Positions 22,851 through 25,594 of a stretch of 25,594 bases of DNA are shown piece after piece. The position numbers and the translations under genes are program-made. The DNA comes from 38-11 sp927435965 (GTDB lineage: Bacteria; Bacillota; Clostridia; Tissierellales; Dethiosulfatibacteraceae). The stretch covers positions 1-25,594 of the forward strand of contig CAKMKB010000123.1 in NCBI GenBank assembly GCA_927435965.1, given 5' to 3'. The notes under the pieces are model-generated. The model was not told where the DNA came from and did no database searches. It saw only the letters and a list, made by a program, of their open reading frames with translations. Positions within the stretch are counted from its first letter, which is position 1. The number at the start of each line of letters is the position of its first letter.

Positions 22851-22895
22851 TATTATTGTCATATTAACAAAATGTGTTTTTATCCGATGACTATC

Positions 22896-23405
22896 TTATT
22901 GCTTTATTGTAATCAACTCAATAAATTTAGTCTTTATAATCAAGGACTTGAAAACAAGCGTCCCAATGATTGAAACCACTGCAAACTCACCCAAGGCTAC
23001 AAAAATAATTGAAGGTATCAATGGCAGGTTGAGCATATAGTTAAGCTGAACCCCAATTATTATTCCATTGGATATCACCGGTCCAAGGCTGGCAAGAAAT
23101 AGTGATTTCAAACCCATGCCAAGTTTTCGTCTTACAAGGATGATGAATAGAAGAGCCAGAAAAGTGGCTGCAGTTCCAAAAACCACATCAATTAAACCAA
23201 ATGGGCTGAAAAAATTGGCTATGGCGCAGCCCAATGTCAATCCTACTAAATAGGCTGGATCTATAAAGGCAAATAGCACAAAGATTTCAGAAATCCTGAA
23301 TTGTATTTGACCAAAACTTACCGCTTGAAAAACAAGGGTTACTGCTATGTACAAGGCTGCAATAATTGCACTTTTAACCAAATAATCTGTTGTAATTTTT
23401 TTCAT
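22896..23405 (-). CDS. queT: QueT-family transporter (ECF substrate-binding subunit for a queuosine precursor)
   Basis: A 169-residue membrane protein with about five to six helices and the QueT-family blocks FGQIQFRISEIFVLFAFIDP (from residue 31), GLTLGCAIANFFSPFGLIDVVFG (two stretches from 55) and GTLVFKS near the end. Such S-components capture preQ1 or a related deazapurine and use the shared ECF energising module (EcfA, EcfA', EcfT); an ecfT gene lies about 2 kb away. Strong support comes from the preQ1-I riboswitch in its leader. ATG 23405 has AGGGAG upstream. It is a single-gene unit. Confidence 0.92.
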   Translation of the reverse strand: MKKITTDYLVKSAIIAALYIAVTLVFQAVSFGQIQFRISEIFVLFAFIDPAYLVGLTLGCAIANFFSPFGLIDVVFGTAATFLALLFIILVRRKLGMGLKSLFLASLGPVISNGIIIGVQLNYMLNLPLIPSIIFVALGEFAVVSIIGTLVFKSLIIKTKFIELITIKQ

Positions 23406-23411
23406 AAAAAA

Positions 23412-23441
23412 ACTCCCTTAACATTTAAATGCTCCTGGAGT
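23412..23441 (-). promoter_or_regulatory. Expression platform hairpin of the queT riboswitch
   Basis: On the minus strand, ACTCC (23441-23437) can pair with GGAGT (23416-23412), enclosing an AT-rich palindromic centre and covering the AGGGAG ribosome site. Seven T residues follow, so it could act by hiding the ribosome site or as a weak terminator. Confidence 0.45.
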
Positions 23442-23471
23442 ACCTACAAAAATAAACAATTATGTTCATTT

Positions 23472-23504
23472 CTTGTTTTTTATAGTGGGTACCAAGTAAA
23501 CACT
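23472..23504 (-). ncRNA. PreQ1-I riboswitch
   Basis: The minus strand reads AGTG (P1, 23504-23501), a loop containing CTTG, CACT (P1 partner), then ATAAAAAACAAG. The CTTG in the loop can pair with the final CAAG to form the second helix of the H-type pseudoknot, and the A-rich segment is the diagnostic tail seen in the Bacillus preQ1-I aptamer. It is about 65 nt upstream of a queT-family gene, the expected target: preQ1 should switch off import. Confidence 0.85.
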
Positions 23505-23511
23505 TTATTAA

Positions 23512-23539
23512 ATTAGTAAAGGCCGACTGAAAGCCGGCC
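23512..23539 (-). terminator. Terminator of the rplM-rpsI operon
   Basis: GGCCGAC (23521-23527) faces GCCGGCC (23533-23539), a GC-rich stem with one mismatch and a 5-nt loop. On the minus strand the tail is TTTACTAATTT, so the T run is modest. It lies 16 nt past the rpsI stop codon. Confidence 0.7.
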
Positions 23540-23554
23540 CGGTATGGCATAATA

Positions 23555-23944
23555 TTATCTTTTTGAGAATTGTGGAGATTTTCTGGCTTTCTTTAATCCA
23601 GGTTTCTTTCTCTCTACCATTCTTGAGTCTCTTGTAAGGAATCCCGCTTTTTTAAGAATAGGTCTTAAATCAATATCAGCTTCCAACAGAGCTCTTGATA
23701 TACCATGTCTGACAGCTCCGGCTTGGCCTGTGAACCCTCCGCCTTTAACTGTGCATTCCACGTCAAACTTGTCAATCGTATCAGTAATCATCAATGGTTC
23801 TTTGACTATAACTTTTAATGTCTCAAAATCAAAGTAATTCTCTATGTCTCTTTTATTAATTACTATTTTACCAGTGCCAGGTGATAAAAACACTCTTGCA
23901 ACAGCATTTTTTCTTCTACCAGTTCCATAATACTGAGCTTTCAT
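23555..23944 (-). CDS. rpsI: Small ribosomal subunit protein uS9
   Basis: A 129-residue 30S protein with the family start YYGTGRRKNAVARVFL, the central GGGFTGQAGAVRHGISRALL and the basic tail ending in SPQFSKR, which reaches the ribosomal P site. Two ATG codons occur in tandem; the second (23944) is chosen because it lies 5 nt from the AGGAGG site, against 2 nt for the first. It is co-transcribed with rplM, 16 nt upstream. Confidence 0.98.
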   Translation of the reverse strand: MKAQYYGTGRRKNAVARVFLSPGTGKIVINKRDIENYFDFETLKVIVKEPLMITDTIDKFDVECTVKGGGFTGQAGAVRHGISRALLEADIDLRPILKKAGFLTRDSRMVERKKPGLKKARKSPQFSKR

Positions 23945-23960
23945 CATATCCTCCTTTCAA

Positions 23961-24389
23961 CTATACCTCGTAAATTTCAGGTTGCTGTGCTTGTTGTTGA
24001 TGCTCAGCGCCTGCATATACTCTTAGCTTCTTCATCATTTGTCTTCCCAATTTGTTTTTAGGAAGCATTCCCTTTACAGCCAGGTATACCGCTTTGTCAG
24101 GAGTTTTACTCATAAATTCTCTGTAAGTCACTTCTTTCAGTCCACCAGGATAACCTGTATGGTGTCTTCTCATCTTTTGATCCAATTTGTTTCCTGTTAA
24201 AACAACCTTAGAACAATTTATTACAACTACATGATCTCCTGTGTCTATATGCGGTGTATATATAGGCTTGTGTTTTCCTCTAAGAATTGTCGCGATCTCT
24301 GTAGCAAGTCTTCCTAATGTTTTTCCATCAGCGTCGATTACATACCATTTTCTTTGTACATCACTAGGTTTAGCCATGTAACTTTTCAT
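23961..24389 (-). CDS. rplM: Large ribosomal subunit protein uL13
   Basis: A 142-residue 50S assembly protein with YMAKPSDVQRKWYVIDADGK, GRLATEIATILRGKHKP, HTGYPGG and AVKGMLPKNKLGRQMMKKLRVYAG blocks. The start at 24389 has AAAGGAGG; the longer frame from 24473 reads through the 5' leader and is rejected. The C-terminus carries an unusual glutamine run (HQQQAQQPEIYEV) compared with the typical 'AGPEHPHAAQ.P' ending. A consensus-like promoter lies in the end of truA. Confidence 0.98.
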   Translation of the reverse strand: MKSYMAKPSDVQRKWYVIDADGKTLGRLATEIATILRGKHKPIYTPHIDTGDHVVVINCSKVVLTGNKLDQKMRRHHTGYPGGLKEVTYREFMSKTPDKAVYLAVKGMLPKNKLGRQMMKKLRVYAGAEHQQQAQQPEIYEV

Positions 24390-24435
24390 AGCTTTCCCTC
24401 CTTTATCAATCTCTACGAATTTAAATTTATCTGTT

Positions 24436-24463
24436 ATAAGAACACCGGGGCAGGAATTCTTAT
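24436..24463 (-). promoter_or_regulatory. Leader hairpin upstream of rplM, possible L13 autoregulatory leader
   Basis: ATAAGAA (24436-24442) pairs with TTCTTAT (24457-24463), with a 14-nt GC-rich loop, about 50 nt before the rplM start codon. L13 leaders that bind the protein are known in Firmicutes, but the match to that motif was not verified. Confidence 0.35.
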
Positions 24464-24479
24464 TTACATACACTAAGGT

Positions 24480-24508
24480 ATTTTATAATAGTGACACTAT
24501 TGTGTCAA
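24480..24508 (-). promoter_or_regulatory. Sigma-A promoter of rplM-rpsI
   Basis: On the minus strand, TTGACA (24508-24503) and TAAAAT (24485-24480) are 17 bp apart, overlapping the last codons of truA. A palindrome TGACAC/GTGTCA with a 4-bp gap (24492-24507) overlaps the -35 box. Confidence 0.75.
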
Positions 24509-25301
24509 GGCTTTTTTCATTATTCATTGTATTTAAAAATGCATTCATATCATTGTTGTCATAATATACATCGAGTAAGGATAAACCTTGAGATTTAGCC
24601 GTATATCCCACAGCATCTCTGTCTTGTGAAAGAATTATTTCACCAATACTATCTGCCGGTATGCGTCCCCGTCCAACATCTATGAGGGTACCGACAATAT
24701 TTCTGACCATCTTATACAAAAAACCATTTCCGGTTACCATTAATATCAGAAGATGATGATGACACATAAGTCTTATGTCGTATATATTTCTGACGGTGGT
24801 TTTAGAACTTGAACCACTAGCCGTGAAACTACTAAAATCATGCTCTCCTCTGAACTGCTCTGCGGCCTTTTGCATTGCAGCAATATCTAATTTGTAGACA
24901 ACCTTATAACTATAATCATCTATAAGTGGATTGGCTGTTCTGTTGTTGTATATGCAGTAAATATATGTCTTACCTATAGCGTTGAACCTGGAATGAAATC
25001 CAATATCCACTTCATCTGACGTCTTTATTCTGATGTCTTTTGGCAGCTTGGAATTTAAAGCTTGCCCAATCTTAAATGCATTAACTGACAAATCCGTCTT
25101 GAAATTTGCTGTCTGATTGAATGCATGTACCCCTGAATCAGTTCTGCCTGATCCAATAAGGTTAATCTTTTGTCCAAATATCGATTGGAATGTATTTTCT
25201 ATGGTCTCTTGGATGGTGTTTTTACCCAGTTGCTTTTGCCAACCATGATAGCAGGTCCCTTTGTATGAGATTTTAAGCCTTATGTTCTTGTAGTCATCCA
25301 A
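24483..25301 (-). CDS. truA: tRNA pseudouridine synthase A
   Basis: Forms pseudouridine at positions 38-40 of the tRNA anticodon arm. The 272-residue protein has the catalytic motif GSGRTDSGVHA with nucleophile Asp55, an early YKGTCYHGWQKQ block, FRGEHDFSSF (near 150), and FLYKMVRNIVGTLIDVGRG (near 195). The start appears to be TTG at 25301 with a weak GGTGAT ribosome site; it follows the ecfT stop codon by 22 nt. The order ecfT-truA-rplM-rpsI is standard in Firmicutes. The C-terminal tail of about 20 residues is longer than usual. Confidence 0.96.
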   Translation of the reverse strand: MDDYKNIRLKISYKGTCYHGWQKQLGKNTIQETIENTFQSIFGQKINLIGSGRTDSGVHAFNQTANFKTDLSVNAFKIGQALNSKLPKDIRIKTSDEVDIGFHSRFNAIGKTYIYCIYNNRTANPLIDDYSYKVVYKLDIAAMQKAAEQFRGEHDFSSFTASGSSSKTTVRNIYDIRLMCHHHLLILMVTGNGFLYKMVRNIVGTLIDVGRGRIPADSIGEIILSQDRDAVGYTAKSQGLSLLDVYYDNNDMNAFLNTMNNEKSLDTIVSLL

Positions 25302-25323
25302 TCGATCATCACCACTTTTTTAT

Positions 25324-25497
25324 CTATATTTGAATGAATCTTGAGCCCACTATAGCGCCTACATAAATAAATGTGATCAACAGGGCAAAGTAGTCACTTC
25401 GCACCATCAACAGGGCACGCATTCTTGTCCTGTGTTCCCCACCTCTGTAACACCTGGCTTCCATTGCCATGGCCAGTTCATCCGCTCTTCTGAAAGC
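25324..25497 (-). CDS. ecfT: Energy-coupling factor transmembrane protein EcfT, C-terminal part only
   Basis: The frame gives the EcfT C-terminus: AFRRADELAMAMEARCYRGG followed by a basic segment and one last membrane helix (YFALLITFIYVGAIVG). AMEAR.YRGG is the family's coupling motif, which contacts the ATPases. Upstream of residue AF the minus-strand frame stays open but no longer resembles EcfT. The missing preceding residues are instead found on the plus strand (next entry). The gene is normally about 265 residues and directly precedes truA. EcfT links the ATPases to S-components such as the nearby QueT. Confidence 0.88.
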   Translation of the reverse strand, partial: AFRRADELAMAMEARCYRGGEHRTRMRALLMVRSDYFALLITFIYVGAIVGSRFIQI

Positions 25498-25594
25498 GCA
25501 GAAGGCAAGAGGAGCTGACTTTGAAAGCGGCAATATCGTCAGAAGAGCCAAAAGTCTAGTGCCATTGCTGGTGCCTTTGTTTGTCAGTGCTTTC
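25492..25594 (+). other. ecfT: Inverted internal segment of ecfT at the window end
   Basis: The plus strand from 25493 to 25594 encodes 34 in-frame residues of EcfT (KAQKARGADFESGNIVRR, then AKSLVPLLVPLFVSAF), opposite in direction to the rest of the gene. The block begins with GAAAGC (25492-25497) and ends with GCTTTC (25589-25594), a 6-bp inverted repeat. Turning the block over joins ...VPLFVSAF to RRADELAMAMEAR in frame, restoring the expected family sequence exactly. Confidence 0.9.

Larger units (their letters stand above)
22648..22893. repeat. 15-bp perfect inverted repeat flanking the acn promoter region
   Basis: TAGTCATCGGATAAA at 22648-22662 is exactly repeated in reverse complement at 22879-22893. 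A perfect 15-bp pair within 250 bp is very unlikely by chance. Each arm ends in TA at its outer edge. The left arm begins at the end of the IS605-like relic and the right arm ends 2 nt from the queT stop codon. Confidence 0.85.
22504..22895. other. 392-bp intergenic region between acn and queT
   Basis: This is the only gap over 300 bp. It holds, from left to right: the acn ribosome site (22511-22515), an IS200/IS605-like right-end relic with two long hairpins (22530-22650), one arm of a 15-bp inverted repeat (22648-22662), a MarR-type operator (22744-22761), the acn promoter (22761-22789), the queT terminator (22811-22850) and the other repeat arm (22879-22893). The plus-strand open frame across 22680-22973 has no ribosome site or family resemblance and is not a gene. 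Confidence 0.85.

Noticed and set aside
22680..22973. 97-codon plus-strand frame in the acn-queT gap
   Set aside because: It runs through the promoter, operator, terminator and into queT, with no ribosome site or recognisable protein.
23945..23947. First of the tandem ATG codons as rpsI start
   Set aside because: It is only 2 nt from the AGGAGG site; the second ATG at 23944 has proper spacing.
24390..24473. N-terminal extension of L13 from 24473
   Set aside because: It translates the rplM leader hairpin region and ignores the AAAGGAGG site before 24389.
25492..25594. Phase-variable inversion switch in ecfT
   Set aside because: The bounding repeats are only 6 bp, no invertase is nearby, and ecfT is a housekeeping gene; an artefact is simpler.
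1..25594. CRISPR arrays, tRNA or rRNA genes, T-box leaders, prophage or toxin-antitoxin pairs
   Set aside because: Reading through all gaps on both strands showed no repeat-spacer series, cloverleaf or specifier patterns, or recognisable proteins of these kinds.

Overview
The window looks like a stretch of chromosome from a low-GC, anaerobic, fermentative Clostridia-type Firmicute. The evidence is the AT-rich sequence with strong GGAGG ribosome sites, the canonical Firmicute order ecfT-truA-rplM-rpsI, a preQ1-I riboswitch on a queT-type gene, and genes for a tungsten aldehyde:ferredoxin oxidoreductase, phosphate butyryltransferase and citrate lyase maturation. Nearly all genes lie on the minus strand. 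No tRNA, rRNA, CRISPR array, phage or complete insertion sequence was seen.

Layout. 1-623 is the 3' part of a GntR/FadR-type regulator. 676-4781 is an aldehyde oxidation unit: AOR and a MoaD-like protein, read from a clear sigma-54 promoter (2732-2748), with a GAF-PAS-AAA+-Fis activator just upstream. 4829-7368 is a citrate lyase prosthetic group locus: marR, a half-size AbrB-type membrane protein and citG on one strand, and citX on the other, around a perfect palindromic operator. 7390-8511 is a class I/II aminotransferase with an attenuator-like leader. 8728-12085 reads CPBP protease, GPH-type symporter, iron alcohol dehydrogenase. 12245-12550 is a small exported protein. 12564-13603 is lrgA-lrgB. 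13722-16152 is a one-piece PTS IIC-IID protein followed by phosphate butyryltransferase. 16322-18867 holds a cysteine-rich small protein and the AmmeMemoRadiSam pair. 18951-22503 is acn-icd. 22504-22895 is a crowded intergenic region with a promoter, an operator, an IS200/IS605-like relic and a terminator. 22896-23405 is queT. 23555-25594 is rpsI, rplM, truA and a broken ecfT.

How it fits together. The most coherent regulatory signal is that the half-site pair TAGTTGA / TCAACTA with a 4-bp gap occurs at both the marR-citX divergent promoters and the acn-icd promoter, 16 kb apart. This suggests a local MarR-type repressor joining citrate lyase maturation to citrate-isocitrate-2-oxoglutarate metabolism. 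AOR, phosphate butyryltransferase, iron alcohol dehydrogenase and LrgAB (a pyruvate-type facilitator in some Firmicutes) fit acid/aldehyde/alcohol fermentation.

A technical warning: the last 103 bases (25492-25594) are inverted relative to the reading frame of ecfT. Flipping that block restores the protein exactly. This is most likely an assembly or amplification artefact at a sequence end.
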